DNA of 64,000 nucleotides from Methanococcus maripaludis C5 (GCF_000016125.1 NC_009135.1:124001-188000); one strand, 5' to 3'. Counted from the stretch's first letter, positions 20,620 through 31,359 are shown. Translations and numbers: made by a program. Notes: generated by a model not told the origin, from the sequence alone.

Positions 20620-20889
20620 TTAAACGAGTGAAAGTTCAACTACTTCAGCGCTTTCTACATTTTCTAAAGCGTTCATAGCTTCTTCGATAGGGTCCATTCC
20701 GCCTTCTTTCTCTTCCATTTCAACCATTACAAATACCGTGTAAAGTCCAAATGCAAGTGGTTCGTCGGAAACTCCTCTACATTTTGCGTCGTTGTTTTCA
20801 ACGAGTTCTTTTAATGTTTCTTTTAAAGCTTCTTTTTCTACTTCTGGGCTTGTAGGCATTACTTTTACTTTTGCGATAACTGTTGCCAT
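20620..20889 (-). CDS. Elongation factor 1-beta (aEF1B)
   Basis: The 89-residue protein has an alpha-beta fold with VIAKVKVMPTSPE at the start and DEPLAFGLYTVFVMVEM in the middle, the archaeal EF-1beta pattern. It exchanges GDP for GTP on EF-1alpha (encoded at 51844-53130). The ATG has GGTGA seven bases upstream. It is followed by the small unknown gene and then rpl22, and preceded by a zinc-finger gene, an order shared with other Methanococcales. Confidence 0.92.
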   Translation of the reverse strand: MATVIAKVKVMPTSPEVEKEALKETLKELVENNDAKCRGVSDEPLAFGLYTVFVMVEMEEKEGGMDPIEEAMNALENVESAEVVELSLV

Positions 20890-20921
20890 AATTTTCACCT
20901 AATTTTCGTTTTTAGACTAAT

Positions 20922-21086
20922 TTAAGGACCTTCGTATCCACATACTGGGCAGTTGTACGTGTTGCTTAATTTTCTGCATTTTTCGCATCTTACCAGTTCT
21001 GCTTTTCCACAGTTAGGGCACAAGAATTTTGTAGCATTTTCTCTAGGTGCAATTTCTGCATTGCAGGAAGTACATTTTTGTTTCAT
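20922..21086 (-). CDS. HVO_2753-type small zinc-finger protein
   Basis: The 54-residue protein has four CxxC knuckles: CTSC (5-8), CPNC (23-26), CEKC (34-37) and CPVC (46-49), enough for two zinc ribbons. This spacing and the position directly before EF-1beta match the archaeal HVO_2753-like (DUF1610) family, often found beside this gene. Its function is not settled. GGTGAGAAC precedes the ATG. Confidence 0.85.
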   Translation of the reverse strand: MKQKCTSCNAEIAPRENATKFLCPNCGKAELVRCEKCRKLSNTYNCPVCGYEGP

Positions 21087-21103
21087 GTTCTCACCATAGT
21101 GTT

Positions 21104-21733
21104 TTATTTCAAGGTTATTTTCGTATACGTATCAAATACGCCTTTAAAAATGTTGTTTATTCTCTCAGGATGATTTCCGTTAACAACGAAGCACTCAATG
21201 CCGTATTCGGATATAAGTTTTGGTAGGTGTTTATCCACAGACGTAAAACCTTTAATCGTTTTTGTATTTATTGTATTTAATAGTTTTCCCTCAGGATATT
21301 TATCATAAATTCCGTCGACGTCGGTGGCTATAATTAGTGTTTTAGATTTTAATAATTTTGTGATATATCCTGCAAAAGAATCCGAAGTAACTTCCCAAGA
21401 ACAGGGCAATTCATCAGTACTTAGTATAATCTTTGACGGAAGTATTATAACTATACTTTCATTTTGAAGGATTTTTTTCGCATCAAAAAGATTATCTGCT
21501 GTTTTTATCCCGGAAATTTCGGAAAAATAGGTTCCAGTAATGTCAGTACACAATGTTGCAAGTTTGTGTGCAGAAATATCGGTAATTTTCCCATTTTCAT
21601 GAAGGGTTCGAACATTATTTGCGAAATTTCCGCCACCCGGAATAATTACAATTTTTTCTCCAGATTTTTCAAGACTTTGAAGAAGTTTTTCTGCATTATT
21701 AGTTAAACTTCCGCCAATTTTTAAAACGTACAC
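21104..21733 (-). CDS. mfnE: Amino-acid-kinase-fold kinase, probable MfnE (methanofuran pathway)
   Basis: The roughly 209-residue protein has the amino acid kinase fold, with KIGGSL at the N-terminus, IPGGGNFAN, a conserved Asp in TDITGTYF and [12 protein letters not shown]. The M. jannaschii homologue at the same position (near EF-1beta and an M20 peptidase) is MfnE, which phosphorylates the aminomethylfuran methyl phosphate to the diphosphate during methanofuran synthesis; it was once described as an adenylate kinase. Start is a GTG at 21733 or 21742; I favour 21733 because GGTAA lies before it and it begins close to the glycine loop. It is nearly adjacent to the upstream peptidase gene. 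Confidence 0.75.
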   Translation of the reverse strand: MYVLKIGGSLTNNAEKLLQSLEKSGEKIVIIPGGGNFANNVRTLHENGKITDISAHKLATLCTDITGTYFSEISGIKTADNLFDAKKILQNESIVIILPSKIILSTDELPCSWEVTSDSFAGYITKLLKSKTLIIATDVDGIYDKYPEGKLLNTINTKTIKGFTSVDKHLPKLISEYGIECFVVNGNHPERINNIFKGVFDTYTKITLK

Positions 21734-21742
21734 AATTACCAC

Positions 21743-22990
21743 TTATTTTAAGATATCGAGATAAATTTCAGCCATTTGTATCAAATGTTCTATTTTGATA
21801 TGTTCGTTTGGTTGGTGTGCAGTCTCATACCCTATCCCCCAAACTGCAACATTGTATTTTTTTTCCCTCAAAAATGCAGCAACGGTTCCACCGCCCATCC
21901 CACATAAAACAGGTTCTTTATTTAACACATTTTTAATTGCAGATCCTAATTTTTCCACAACTTCTGAATCAGTTTTTGTTTTTTCCGTTTTTTCAAGTTT
22001 TAAAATTTCATATTCTATTGAAATATTTTCTTTTTCAGAAATATCAAAGTGAACAACATGTTTTTCAATTTCGTTTTTAAAATCTTCAATGTAGTTTTCA
22101 ATATCCACCAATACTTCTTTTGGATCGTATTTTGGAATTATTCTGCAATCAAAGTTCAATTCAACGTATCCTGGAATCGTATTTGTGTTTTCAACATTAT
22201 TTCTTAAAATTGTAGGTTCAAACGTTGAAAATGGTGGATTGAATATCGAATCAAGTTCACTGTATTTATTATATAATGTATCATAGAGCCCTTTTCCAAA
22301 TGAAAACGCCATAACATCTGCGTTAAATCCATTTTCAGGGGTACTTCCATGACACTGTTTCCCCTTAATTTTAAAATTTAGCCAGAGTATATTTTTTTCG
22401 GCAATTTCTATAAATTCTCCTTCGGGCATTCCAAAATCTGGAACGATTATCAAGTCTTTCGAATCAAAAAGTTCATTTTTAAAGTTATTTACAAGATATG
22501 AAAGCCCGTATTCACTACCATCCTCTTCATCTGACACAAAAATTAGATTTAAATTGTATTTTGGATAGATTTTTTCTTCAAAAATCATTTTTAAAAGTAA
22601 AAAAGATGAAACGATTCCTTTATGATTGTCTTCACTGCCTCTGCCATAAATTATCCCGTCTTTTATTTCAGCTTTGAACGGATCGGAATTCCAAAGACCA
22701 AAATCACCCTCAGGGACGATATCCATGTGGGAAATTATTGTTAATGATGTATCTTTTCCAAAGTCGTATTTTGAAACGATATTTGGCCTTTCTATTCCGT
22801 TAGAATCGATTGTATTGTATTCACTTATTTTACAGTTTTTTATCGAATACTTTTCATGATATTCTTTTAATTTATTTTTTATGTAAATTGACTTTTCTTT
22901 TTCTCCAACTCCACCAAAAGTTGGATTTACCGAGTTTATTGCTATTAAATCAGACGATATTTCAATAGTTTCATCCAAAATACTTTTCAT
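21743..22990 (-). CDS. M20-family metallopeptidase/deacylase
   Basis: The 415-residue protein has the M20 metal-site motifs: SHMDIVPEG, GRGSEDNHKG, DEEDGSEYG and a late HQPNEHIK, with a dimerisation insert between. The family includes ArgE/DapE-type amidases, carboxypeptidases and aminoacylases. Homologues in this setting are often named succinyl-diaminopimelate desuccinylase, but methanococci are thought to make diaminopimelate by the aminotransferase (DapL) route, so I do not use that name. GGTGA precedes the ATG. It sits between smc and mfnE. Confidence 0.82.
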   Translation of the reverse strand: MKSILDETIEISSDLIAINSVNPTFGGVGEKEKSIYIKNKLKEYHEKYSIKNCKISEYNTIDSNGIERPNIVSKYDFGKDTSLTIISHMDIVPEGDFGLWNSDPFKAEIKDGIIYGRGSEDNHKGIVSSFLLLKMIFEEKIYPKYNLNLIFVSDEEDGSEYGLSYLVNNFKNELFDSKDLIIVPDFGMPEGEFIEIAEKNILWLNFKIKGKQCHGSTPENGFNADVMAFSFGKGLYDTLYNKYSELDSIFNPPFSTFEPTILRNNVENTNTIPGYVELNFDCRIIPKYDPKEVLVDIENYIEDFKNEIEKHVVHFDISEKENISIEYEILKLEKTEKTKTDSEVVEKLGSAIKNVLNKEPVLCGMGGGTVAAFLREKKYNVAVWGIGYETAHQPNEHIKIEHLIQMAEIYLDILK

Positions 22991-23019
22991 GATATTCACC
23001 GAATTTTATTTTAAATCAC

Positions 23020-26000
23020 TTATATTTTTAATCCAACTAATTTACTAAGCCCATTTTCCATACAAACCCCATACATCACGTCAGATTTACTTATCATCTG
23101 TTCACGGTGAGATATTACAATGAACTGTGAATTTTTTGACGCATTCTTAATCATTTCACCGATTAATCCTGCATTTTTCGTATCAAGTGCAGCATCAACC
23201 TCGTCAAGCACATAGAACGGAGCAGGATTCAAATGCTGAATTGCAAACAAGAATGCAAGCGCAGTAAGCGACTTCTCACCACCACTCATTACATCAAGAC
23301 TCTGTAATTTTTTATTCATTGGTGAAGCATCAATTAATAAACCACCTGAAAATGGATCGTCCGAATTTTCAAGACTTAATTTTCCACTTCCACCAATTTC
23401 AGTATATATCTTTTCATAATTTTCAGCAACTTTTACATAAGTATCCATGAATACTTCTTTTTTCCTTTTGCTAACTTCTTCTATTAACTGGAGGTATTTT
23501 TTCTCTTCATTTTCATAATCTGTTCTTTTTTCGAATAGTTCATCGTATCTATCAACTATGAATTGATAGTCTTCAATAGCACGCATGTTTATTGGTTCTA
23601 ATTTTTTTATATGTCCTTCAAGGTCGATCTGATGGCTTTCAAGAGCATCTACGTCGAATTCTTTTATTTTTGAAGTAATATCTTCAGATATATGTTCGAT
23701 ATTTTCACAAACGTACAATTTCCTATTTTCTTCTTCAAGTCTCGTTTCGTATTTTGCCATGTCGATTGAAAGGCTGTTTATCTGGCTTTCGTTCTGGTTA
23801 ATTCTTCCATAAACTCTTCTTTTTTCGCCATTTAACATTTCCAGTTCTTTTTCAAAGGCTTCTTTCTTTTCGGTAAGTTCTCTTAAGTCCTTTGTAAGGT
23901 CTTCGTAGCGTTCTTTTTTGTTTTTTAGAATTTCGAAGTTCTTTTCAACATTAGCTTTGTAGAATTGAATATTTTGTTCGAGAATTACTCTTTTTTCACT
24001 TAATTCTTTAATGTTATTATTTAATTCGCTTATTTTAGGGATTAAAATTTCTTTGATGAGTACTGCATCCCTTTTTATTTCGTTTTCAAATTCATTCTTT
24101 TTCTTTTCAAAATTAAGGATAGTTTCATCAATTACTTTGATTCTTTTGGAATGTTCTGAATTTTCAAAAGATGTTATTTCTTCGGAAATTCTACTTCGCT
24201 GTGCTGTAAATTCATTAATTTTTTTAGTGTATTCTTCAATTTTTCTCTCAAGTTCTTCTTTTGAACCATCTAAATAATCGAGTTCTTCTTCTAACTTTTT
24301 AGATTCCAATTCAAGTTCTTTAATTTTTATTCCGTTATTTGTTAGTATTCCTTCTTTTCTATGTTCCGTATCGCGAATAATTTTTAATCTGCTTTCAAGT
24401 TCCATTTTTCTTGTCGAGTATGTCGCATTTTTATTCTGCAATCTTTCAATTTCATCTTTAGTTTCAGTTAATGTGCTATCAAGTTCTGAAATCTGTTCTG
24501 CAAGTTTTTCAATCCTTGAAGTATCAATATCTACTTTAATAACTGATTTTTTTCGTGAACGTCCACCAATCATTGCACCGGATGGTTCGATAACTTCGCC
24601 TTCAAGGGTTACAAATCTTGCTCTGTGGTCTTTTGAGAGAATTTTCGCATAATCTAAGTTTTCAACGATTATAGTATTCCCAAAAACGTATCTAAAGAGG
24701 TCTTCGTATTCCGGTTTATATTCAACAAGATCGATTGCTCTTCCAACTACACCTTCATCATCCAGATAAAGTGCTTCAGGCCCATTGATTCTATCGAGTG
24801 GTAAGAATGTAGTTCTACCAAGATTATTCTTTTTTAAATAATGAATTGCTCTTGCACCATCATCCATTCTTTTTACAACGATGTAATTAAGCCTGTTTCC
24901 ACCGGCATTTTCAATTGCAGTTTTGTATTCCGCATCGGTTTTCCCGAGATTTCCTGCAATATCTACTACTCCCGGCAATTTTGCTTCAAGAACACTTTTT
25001 ACAGCCCTATCTATACTGAAATCTTCCATATCTTTCATTGCTTTGATTTTAGCATTTTCTTTAATGTAATCAGCGTGAGAGTTATCCAATTTTTCTTGAT
25101 ATTCTTTTTTATCTTCCAAAAGCGTGATAACTTTCTTTTTAGAGTATTCAAGCTCAACAGCAACGTCTTCAAGTTCTTTATAGAGTGCCTTTGTATCTTC
25201 ACCCTCTGACTTTATATCATCGAGTTCTTTCTGTAAAGTTTCAATGGTTTCTTTATTCTTAGTTAAATTAAATGATTTTTTATTGATTTCATTTTCAAGA
25301 GCATTGAATTCATTTTTTAAATTGTAATGTTCGTTCTGACTTTCATTTAGTTTTTCAGATAGTTTTCGTTCTTGCTGTTTTAAAATTTCAGTTTGAGTTT
25401 CGCTTTCTTCGACTTTTGACTTCAATTTCTTCTTTTCAGTTTCTAGATTTTCCATTTCAGTCTTTAAAGTTTTAATTTCTGCTTCTTTTTCTAGGGTTTC
25501 AGTCCTTATAGTTTCTATTTTTTGTCTAGTTTCCACTAAATCCTGTCCTTTTTTTTCTGACTGTGAATTTACATTTTTCAAGTCATCTAAAGCCCCATTT
25601 AATGATTTTTTGTCGTTATCAACGGTAACTTCCATTTCTTTAATAGACTTGTGAAGTTCCATTATCTCTTCATTTCCTTTTTCATTTAGCTCATTTATTA
25701 AATTTTGAAGCCGATTTCTAATATCATTTGATTTTACATCGTATTCAGAAATTTCTTTTAAGAAACAGACTTTCATTTCTTTAAGAGCTTCGATTTCTTC
25801 TTTAGTTTTTTCTAAAACTCCATTTAAGAAATCAATTTTTTTCGAAGTTAGAATATATTTTGTAGCTTTCAATTCTTCTGATAGTTTTACGTATATTTCT
25901 GCATCTTCCTTTTCTTTTCTAAGTTTTTCAAGGTTATTTTTTACTTCATTAATCCTTATATCGATTTTTTCGATAAATTCCCTTGCTTTACCAAGTTCTT

Positions 26001-26589
26001 TTTCCGCTTTTTCCCCTTTTTCATCAAATTCTGCAACCCCGCTTATCTCATCGATAATTTTTCTTCTTTCATTTGGGGTAGTATCTATAATTTTTATAAG
26101 GTCTCCTTGAAGTATGATGTTAAATCCGTCAGCACTAAGTGATATTTTTCCAATAACGTCTAAAATTTCAGATTTTTTTACTTTTTTCCGTTTTTCTTCC
26201 ATTACTTTTTTTATTTCCCCATTTTCTTTAACTTCTTTTTCTTCATCCCATATGATGTAGTAGTTGTTGTCGCCGTTTAGTTTAACTTTTCTTGATATCC
26301 CAACTTTATCTGACTCTACAGGCATTTTTCTATCTTTATTATCAAAAAAAAGCGTAACTTCTGCGAAATTTTCCCTTTTTCCATTGTGGTAAGTTATCAA
26401 CTGGTTGAATTTACCTGCACGAAGCGATTTTGCTGAAGTTTTTCCAAGGACAAAACAAATACCATCGATAGTGTTCGATTTTCCTGATCCATTTGGTCCC
26501 AGTATCGCGGTGAAGCCATCAGGAATTTTTAATTTTGAATTTTTAAATGATTTGAAGTTTTTCATATGGATTTCTGATAATGACGCCAT
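23020..26589 (-). CDS. smc: SMC chromosome segregation ATPase
   Basis: The 1189-residue protein is a full-length SMC: Walker A GPNGSGKSN near residue 32, a long coiled coil, a hinge domain around residues 510-650 (with GGNRLNYIVV and GGRSRKKS flanking), a second coiled coil, then the signature VMSGGEKSLTALA and Walker B VLDEVDAALD. It acts with ScpA and ScpB in chromosome condensation and segregation; those partners are not adjacent. The ATG at 26589 has GGTGA; a GTG at 26601 falls in that site. The TATA-like TTTATAAAAT just upstream (about 26615 on the minus strand) could be its promoter. Confidence 0.95.
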   Translation of the reverse strand: MASLSEIHMKNFKSFKNSKLKIPDGFTAILGPNGSGKSNTIDGICFVLGKTSAKSLRAGKFNQLITYHNGKRENFAEVTLFFDNKDRKMPVESDKVGISRKVKLNGDNNYYIIWDEEKEVKENGEIKKVMEEKRKKVKKSEILDVIGKISLSADGFNIILQGDLIKIIDTTPNERRKIIDEISGVAEFDEKGEKAEKELGKAREFIEKIDIRINEVKNNLEKLRKEKEDAEIYVKLSEELKATKYILTSKKIDFLNGVLEKTKEEIEALKEMKVCFLKEISEYDVKSNDIRNRLQNLINELNEKGNEEIMELHKSIKEMEVTVDNDKKSLNGALDDLKNVNSQSEKKGQDLVETRQKIETIRTETLEKEAEIKTLKTEMENLETEKKKLKSKVEESETQTEILKQQERKLSEKLNESQNEHYNLKNEFNALENEINKKSFNLTKNKETIETLQKELDDIKSEGEDTKALYKELEDVAVELEYSKKKVITLLEDKKEYQEKLDNSHADYIKENAKIKAMKDMEDFSIDRAVKSVLEAKLPGVVDIAGNLGKTDAEYKTAIENAGGNRLNYIVVKRMDDGARAIHYLKKNNLGRTTFLPLDRINGPEALYLDDEGVVGRAIDLVEYKPEYEDLFRYVFGNTIIVENLDYAKILSKDHRARFVTLEGEVIEPSGAMIGGRSRKKSVIKVDIDTSRIEKLAEQISELDSTLTETKDEIERLQNKNATYSTRKMELESRLKIIRDTEHRKEGILTNNGIKIKELELESKKLEEELDYLDGSKEELERKIEEYTKKINEFTAQRSRISEEITSFENSEHSKRIKVIDETILNFEKKKNEFENEIKRDAVLIKEILIPKISELNNNIKELSEKRVILEQNIQFYKANVEKNFEILKNKKERYEDLTKDLRELTEKKEAFEKELEMLNGEKRRVYGRINQNESQINSLSIDMAKYETRLEEENRKLYVCENIEHISEDITSKIKEFDVDALESHQIDLEGHIKKLEPINMRAIEDYQFIVDRYDELFEKRTDYENEEKKYLQLIEEVSKRKKEVFMDTYVKVAENYEKIYTEIGGSGKLSLENSDDPFSGGLLIDASPMNKKLQSLDVMSGGEKSLTALAFLFAIQHLNPAPFYVLDEVDAALDTKNAGLIGEMIKNASKNSQFIVISHREQMISKSDVMYGVCMENGLSKLVGLKI

Positions 26590-26975
26590 TATATTCACCA
26601 AGAACCTGCGGAAAAATTTATAAAATACTATTTGGATAATAATTGCTTATATTTCTTAATTAACTGATATATTATGTTGTTGATTTTACTTTGGTTTTTA
26701 TTTTTGAACGTTTAGTTTTAAAATCAGGGTATTATATTTTCTATATGCTATTTCCATATTCTCTGTTTACCTTTATTTATATAGTTTATAAATAATATGG
26801 CTCTATTAAAAAATTAGTTGATAGTTATCTTTATATATTAAAAAATAAAAAGGGAACAGTTAGACGTTATCGAAAAAAGGTAACAGCTATAATAGAACCC
26901 TATTAAAAAGCTTTCAACTATAAAATTTGAAATTTAAAATAAACTAAAACTTAAAACATGATGGAGGTGGAAGCA
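26590..26975. other. Divergent intergenic region between smc and an aminotransferase gene
   Basis: This 386-base stretch has no convincing gene. It is strongly AT-rich, with several TATA-like stretches: a symmetrical pair around 26775-26793 (ATTATA-type arms separated by TAGTT) and TTTATATA near 26830. Between 26851 and 26901 a possible leader structure can be drawn: an outer AGGG/CCCT pairing around a hairpin of GTTATC and GGTAAC with a GAAAAAA loop (26866-26884). Whether the structure matters cannot be told from sequence. It would lie in the 5' leader of the plus-strand gene. Confidence 0.5.
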
Positions 26976-28280
26976 ATGAGAACCGATATTGTCAATTCAG
27001 GAGTGGGGGAATTATCCTACGAGATCAGAGAAATTGTTAAGGTGGCTAACGAAGCCAAAAAATCGGGATTAGATATTGTATGGGAAAATATTGGTGATCC
27101 TATTGCCAAAGGAGAAAAACTTCCCCTCTGGATAAAAGAAATAGTTTCAGAAACCACGATGGATGATAGTTCATATGGTTACTGTCCTACAAGGGGTCTT
27201 TTGGAAACTAGGGAATTTTTATGCGATTTAAACAATAACCGAAACGGAGCACAGATTACGCCTGATGAGATCGTGTTTTTTAACGGCTTAGGGGATGCTA
27301 TCACAAATATTTATGGATTGATGAGAAAAGAGTGTAGGGTAATTGGCCCAACACCAGCTTACTCAACACATTCTTCTGCAGAAGGACTTTACTCAAACTG
27401 TAGTCCTGTAATGTATGAATTGGATAGGGATGATGGGTGGAATCCCGATATCGATGATTTGAGAAATAAGGTAAAATACAATCCTTCAATTGCATCGATA
27501 TTGTTAATAAATCCTGGAAACCCAACAGGCGCAGTTTATTCTAAGAAAGTATTAAGTGACGTTGTAGATATTGCAAATGAATACGATCTTTTCATATTGG
27601 CTGACGAGATATATTCAAACCTCGTGTACAATGGAAAAAAACACAACTACTTATCTGAAGTTTTAGATGATGTTCCAGGAATTTCTTTAAAGGGAATTTC
27701 TAAGGATTTACCATGGCCCGGTTCAAGGTGCGGTTGGACAGAGTTTTACAATACACAAAGTGATGAATTATTCAAGAAATACACTGAAAACATCTGCAAG
27801 TTCAAGATGATTGAAGTATGTTCAACGACACTGCCTCAAAAGGTAATCCCAAAGATAATGTCCGATAAACGATACAAATCATACCTCGAAGAAAGGAAAA
27901 GCTACTACGAGAAAGCTTCAAATTATGCGCACAATAAAATGAAAAATATCGAAGGATTAAATGTAAATAGAACAGATGGTGCATTTTATAACACTATAGT
28001 TTTGGAAAAAGAATATCTAAACGAAAACCAATCCTTGAAAATTCAGGATAGTAGACTTAAAACTTACGTTGACTCGATTTCAAAAGGAATTCCTGAAGAT
28101 AAAAGGTTTGTATACTACTTGCTTGCATCTACTGGAATTTGCGGTGTTCCTTTAACTTCATTCTGTTCAGAGCACAACGGAATGAGATTCACGCTTCTTG
28201 AAAGAGACGAAGAAAAGAGAAACTGGGTTTTCGAAACAATTGCTGAAAAAGTTGAAGAATACATTAACAGCAGCAACTAA
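26976..28280 (+). CDS. Class I/II pyridoxal-phosphate aminotransferase
   Basis: The 434-residue enzyme has the fold-type-I pattern: NPGNPTGAVYS, DEIYSNLVYNG and the cofactor lysine in KGISKDLPWPGSRCGW (Lys243), with a late MRFTLLE block holding the carboxylate-binding arginine. Substrate cannot be read from sequence; relatives include alanine, aspartate and other aminotransferases. ATG at 26976 is preceded by GGAGGTGG at ideal spacing, whereas an ATG at 26958 has nothing. It is divergent from smc and stands alone. Confidence 0.85.
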   Translation: MRTDIVNSGVGELSYEIREIVKVANEAKKSGLDIVWENIGDPIAKGEKLPLWIKEIVSETTMDDSSYGYCPTRGLLETREFLCDLNNNRNGAQITPDEIVFFNGLGDAITNIYGLMRKECRVIGPTPAYSTHSSAEGLYSNCSPVMYELDRDDGWNPDIDDLRNKVKYNPSIASILLINPGNPTGAVYSKKVLSDVVDIANEYDLFILADEIYSNLVYNGKKHNYLSEVLDDVPGISLKGISKDLPWPGSRCGWTEFYNTQSDELFKKYTENICKFKMIEVCSTTLPQKVIPKIMSDKRYKSYLEERKSYYEKASNYAHNKMKNIEGLNVNRTDGAFYNTIVLEKEYLNENQSLKIQDSRLKTYVDSISKGIPEDKRFVYYLLASTGICGVPLTSFCSEHNGMRFTLLERDEEKRNWVFETIAEKVEEYINSSN

Positions 28281-28374
28281 TTTAAACACTTTTTTCATAT
28301 TATTTTTAAAATTAGATTTAGTTTCAATTAATTTTTCGATTTTCAAGTAATTAGTTATATATTTTACAAAATGT

Positions 28375-28390
28375 AAGTTTAAATAAACTT
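28375..28390. promoter_or_regulatory. Palindromic site in the hef upstream region
   Basis: AAGTTTA and TAAACTT form a perfect inverted repeat with a two-base spacer. It lies about 10-25 bases downstream of a TATA-like GTTATATATTTTA (about 28354), near where transcription would start, so it could be an operator. AT-rich palindromes also arise by chance. Confidence 0.3.
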
Positions 28391-28442
28391 TAGAATTTTC
28401 TATTTAAATTTTTAAATCACTGAATTACGTAATGGTGCCAAA

Positions 28443-30692
28443 ATGCATGTAAATCATCCTTTGATAAAACCAGAATCTATTGAAGCTAGAATTTACCAGC
28501 AACTCGTTGTGGCAAGTGCACTAAAGCAAAATACGCTTTGTGTTCTTGGAACTGGACTTGGTAAAACTGCAATTGCAGCTCTTACAATAGCAGGGATTTT
28601 ATCAAAACAGGACGGAAAAGTTTTGATTATCGCACCATCAAGGCCATTGGTTGACCAGCACTTTAAGAGCATGAATCAATTTTTAAATATCGATTCAGAA
28701 AAAATTGTTATTTTAAACGGCAAAATCTCGCCGAAAAAACGAGAAACAATGTGGGAATCCGGTAAAATCTTTATAGCAACTCCCCAAGTTGCAGAAAACG
28801 ATATCATTTCTAAAATTTTAAAACCATCTCAATTTTCACTTTTAATTGCGGATGAGGCACACCATACAACCGGAAATCACTCTTACACGTTTGTTGCAAA
28901 TAAATTTAAGAAAAAATCACACGTTTTAGGATTAACTGCATCTCCCGGTTCAAATATTGAAAGAATAATTGAAATTTGCGGGAATTTAGGAATTGAACAC
29001 GTTGAAATAAAAACTGAGGAAGATCCGGATGTTTCACCATATGTTGCAAAGGTAAAAATGCGACCAAGGCGTGTCGAACTTCCAGAAGAGTTTGGAGTAA
29101 ATTTAACTCTTTTAAAAAATGCATTAAAGGATCGTTTAAGAGATTTAAAAGAAAATCGAGTAATTCATACTATAAATGTAAATAAATCCGAGTTACTTGG
29201 TTTAAATAAAAGAATAATGTCAATGGATGACAATATAAAGTATGAAATGCTTCGAATTTCATCTGAAGCTGTAAAATTAGAGCACGCAATTGAAATGCTC
29301 GAAACGCAAGGCAGGAGCACTTTTTTAAATTACTATCAAAAGCTTTTAACCCAAAATACAAAATCTGCAAAAGAAATTACAAACGATCCAAGATTTATTC
29401 AGGTAGTTAAAAATTTAAATGAACTAGACATCGAGCACCCAAAATACGAAAAAATGCTCGAAATTGTAAGTGAAATTTTAAAAGAAAACGAAAAAATAAT
29501 TATCTTTGCACAATATCGGGATACTGTTCAAAAAATTGTGGATTTACTGTCTGAAAACGAAATTGAAGCAATAATGTTTGTTGGGCAATCCAATAAAGAT
29601 GGAAAAGGAATGAGCCAGAAAGAACAGGCAAAAGCAATTGAAAAGTTTAAAAATGAGGCAAACGTGCTTGTTTCAACGAGTGTTTCAGAAGAGGGAATCG
29701 ATATTTCAAGTGTAAATTACGTTTTATTTTACGAACCCGTTCCTTCAGAAATTAGAATGATTCAAAGAAGGGGGCGTGCTGCAAGGGGCGAAGGTGGGCA
29801 GGTAATCGTTTTGATTGCGGAAAAAACACGAGATGAAGGGTACTATCGAGCAGGACTCGCAAAAGAAAAGAACATGAAAAATATCTTAAAAAACATGCAG
29901 ACATCGTTAAATAAAAAATTAAAAGAATTACATGAAGAAAAAGTCGAAAAAACTGAAAATAAAGATCATTATTTGGATTTGAGATCAGTTGTAAATTCTA
30001 AAACTTCTGCTAAATCAGAAGAAAAAAAACCGACAAAACTCGATAAAAAAAGCAGAAATGGACTACCAAACAAAGCAACTATTATTGTAGATTCAAGAGA
30101 ACGCCATATTGGCAGGTACCTTTCAGAAAGAGCAGAAGTTGAATTCAAAACCCTTGAAATTGGAGATTATATTTTAAGTGACAGGGTTGTAGTTGAGAGA
30201 AAAACTGCAGAGGACTTTGAAAATTCAATCATTGATAAAAGGCTATTTAATCAGATAATGGACTTAAAAAAATATGAAAGACCTTTAATGATTATCGAAG
30301 GAAATGAATTTGTGAGAATTCATGAAAACGCGATACGAGGTATGATGTTTTCAATAATGATCGATTACCAGATTCCAATAATGTTTTCAAGGGATATCGA
30401 AGATACTGCAGATATACTGGTAAAACTTGCAGAAAGAGAGCAGATAAAAGAAAAACGAGAAATATCGATAAGATATGGAAAAAGGCCGATGTCATTAAAA
30501 GAGCGCCAGAAATTTTTGGTAGAAGGACTTCCTGATGTTGGGCCGGTGATGGCTGAAAATCTGTTAGATAATTTTAATTCGGTTGAAAATATATTTACTG
30601 CAACAGAAGAAGAATTAAAGGCTGTTGAGGGAATGGGCCCTGTAACTGCTAAAAAGATTAAAGAAGTTGTAACTAAAAATTATAGAGAATAG
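28443..30692 (+). CDS. hef: Hef helicase-nuclease for branched DNA
   Basis: The 749-residue protein combines a superfamily-2 helicase (GTGLGKT near residue 37, DEAH box near 137, TASPGSN, and [12 protein letters not shown] as motif VI), an XPF-type nuclease domain (VERKTAEDF near residue 584, with IVDSRERH before it) and two C-terminal helix-hairpin-helix motifs ([21 protein letters not shown]). This is the Hef architecture of Euryarchaeota, which processes stalled replication forks. The ATG at 28443 follows GGTGCC. aroD starts nine bases after the stop, so the two genes are probably co-transcribed. Confidence 0.95.
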   Translation: MHVNHPLIKPESIEARIYQQLVVASALKQNTLCVLGTGLGKTAIAALTIAGILSKQDGKVLIIAPSRPLVDQHFKSMNQFLNIDSEKIVILNGKISPKKRETMWESGKIFIATPQVAENDIISKILKPSQFSLLIADEAHHTTGNHSYTFVANKFKKKSHVLGLTASPGSNIERIIEICGNLGIEHVEIKTEEDPDVSPYVAKVKMRPRRVELPEEFGVNLTLLKNALKDRLRDLKENRVIHTINVNKSELLGLNKRIMSMDDNIKYEMLRISSEAVKLEHAIEMLETQGRSTFLNYYQKLLTQNTKSAKEITNDPRFIQVVKNLNELDIEHPKYEKMLEIVSEILKENEKIIIFAQYRDTVQKIVDLLSENEIEAIMFVGQSNKDGKGMSQKEQAKAIEKFKNEANVLVSTSVSEEGIDISSVNYVLFYEPVPSEIRMIQRRGRAARGEGGQVIVLIAEKTRDEGYYRAGLAKEKNMKNILKNMQTSLNKKLKELHEEKVEKTENKDHYLDLRSVVNSKTSAKSEEKKPTKLDKKSRNGLPNKATIIVDSRERHIGRYLSERAEVEFKTLEIGDYILSDRVVVERKTAEDFENSIIDKRLFNQIMDLKKYERPLMIIEGNEFVRIHENAIRGMMFSIMIDYQIPIMFSRDIEDTADILVKLAEREQIKEKREISIRYGKRPMSLKERQKFLVEGLPDVGPVMAENLLDNFNSVENIFTATEEELKAVEGMGPVTAKKIKEVVTKNYRE

Positions 30693-30700
30693 GTGTAATT

Positions 30701-31357
30701 ATGATTTGTATTCCCGTAATTGATGAAGATATGTCCGATGCAATAAATTCCGCAAAAGAAGCTTTAAAATACGGAGATATCGTTGAATTTAGGGTAGATT
30801 TATTAAACAACGTAACTTTTGAGGATATTACAGAGTTTTCAAAAATCCCATCTATAATTACAATAAGGGCAGAATGGGAAGGCGGAGCTTGGAAAAAATC
30901 CAATGAAGAAAGAATCGAACTTTTAAAACACGCGATAAAAAACAATGCGAAATTTGTAGATATCGAACTAAAAGAAGAAAAAAATTTAGAATTAGTTAAA
31001 TATAGAAATGAAATTAGATCAAATACAAAAATTATCGTTTCATACCACGATTTTGAAAAAACTCCCGAAATAGATGAATTAATTGATGTAGTTGAAAAAG
31101 AGTTAAAAATCGGAGATATTGCAAAGTTTGCAACGTTTGCCAATTCAAAAGAAGACACATTAAAAATATTGAATTTGATGAACAAATATTATGGAAAAAT
31201 AATTGCAATCGGTATGGGCGAATCTGGAAAACTTACAAGGATTTTGGGTTTAGATTTTGGATCAATACTCACATTTGCATCGATGGAAGGAAAAGCATCA
31301 GCTCCAGGTCAGGTTGATGTTAAAAAATTAAAAGAAATTTTAGAATTAATAGAATAA
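30701..31357 (+). CDS. aroD: 3-dehydroquinate dehydratase, type I
   Basis: The 218-residue TIM-barrel enzyme has the type I pattern: FRVDLL near the start, [16 protein letters not shown], the Schiff-base lysine in IAKFATFA (about Lys142) and [10 protein letters not shown], and a late SAPGQ. It dehydrates 3-dehydroquinate to 3-dehydroshikimate in aromatic amino acid synthesis. GGTGTAATT precedes the ATG. It is immediately downstream of hef and converges with the DUF371 gene only three bases away. Confidence 0.94.
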   Translation: MICIPVIDEDMSDAINSAKEALKYGDIVEFRVDLLNNVTFEDITEFSKIPSIITIRAEWEGGAWKKSNEERIELLKHAIKNNAKFVDIELKEEKNLELVKYRNEIRSNTKIIVSYHDFEKTPEIDELIDVVEKELKIGDIAKFATFANSKEDTLKILNLMNKYYGKIIAIGMGESGKLTRILGLDFGSILTFASMEGKASAPGQVDVKKLKEILELIE

Positions 31358-31359
31358 AT

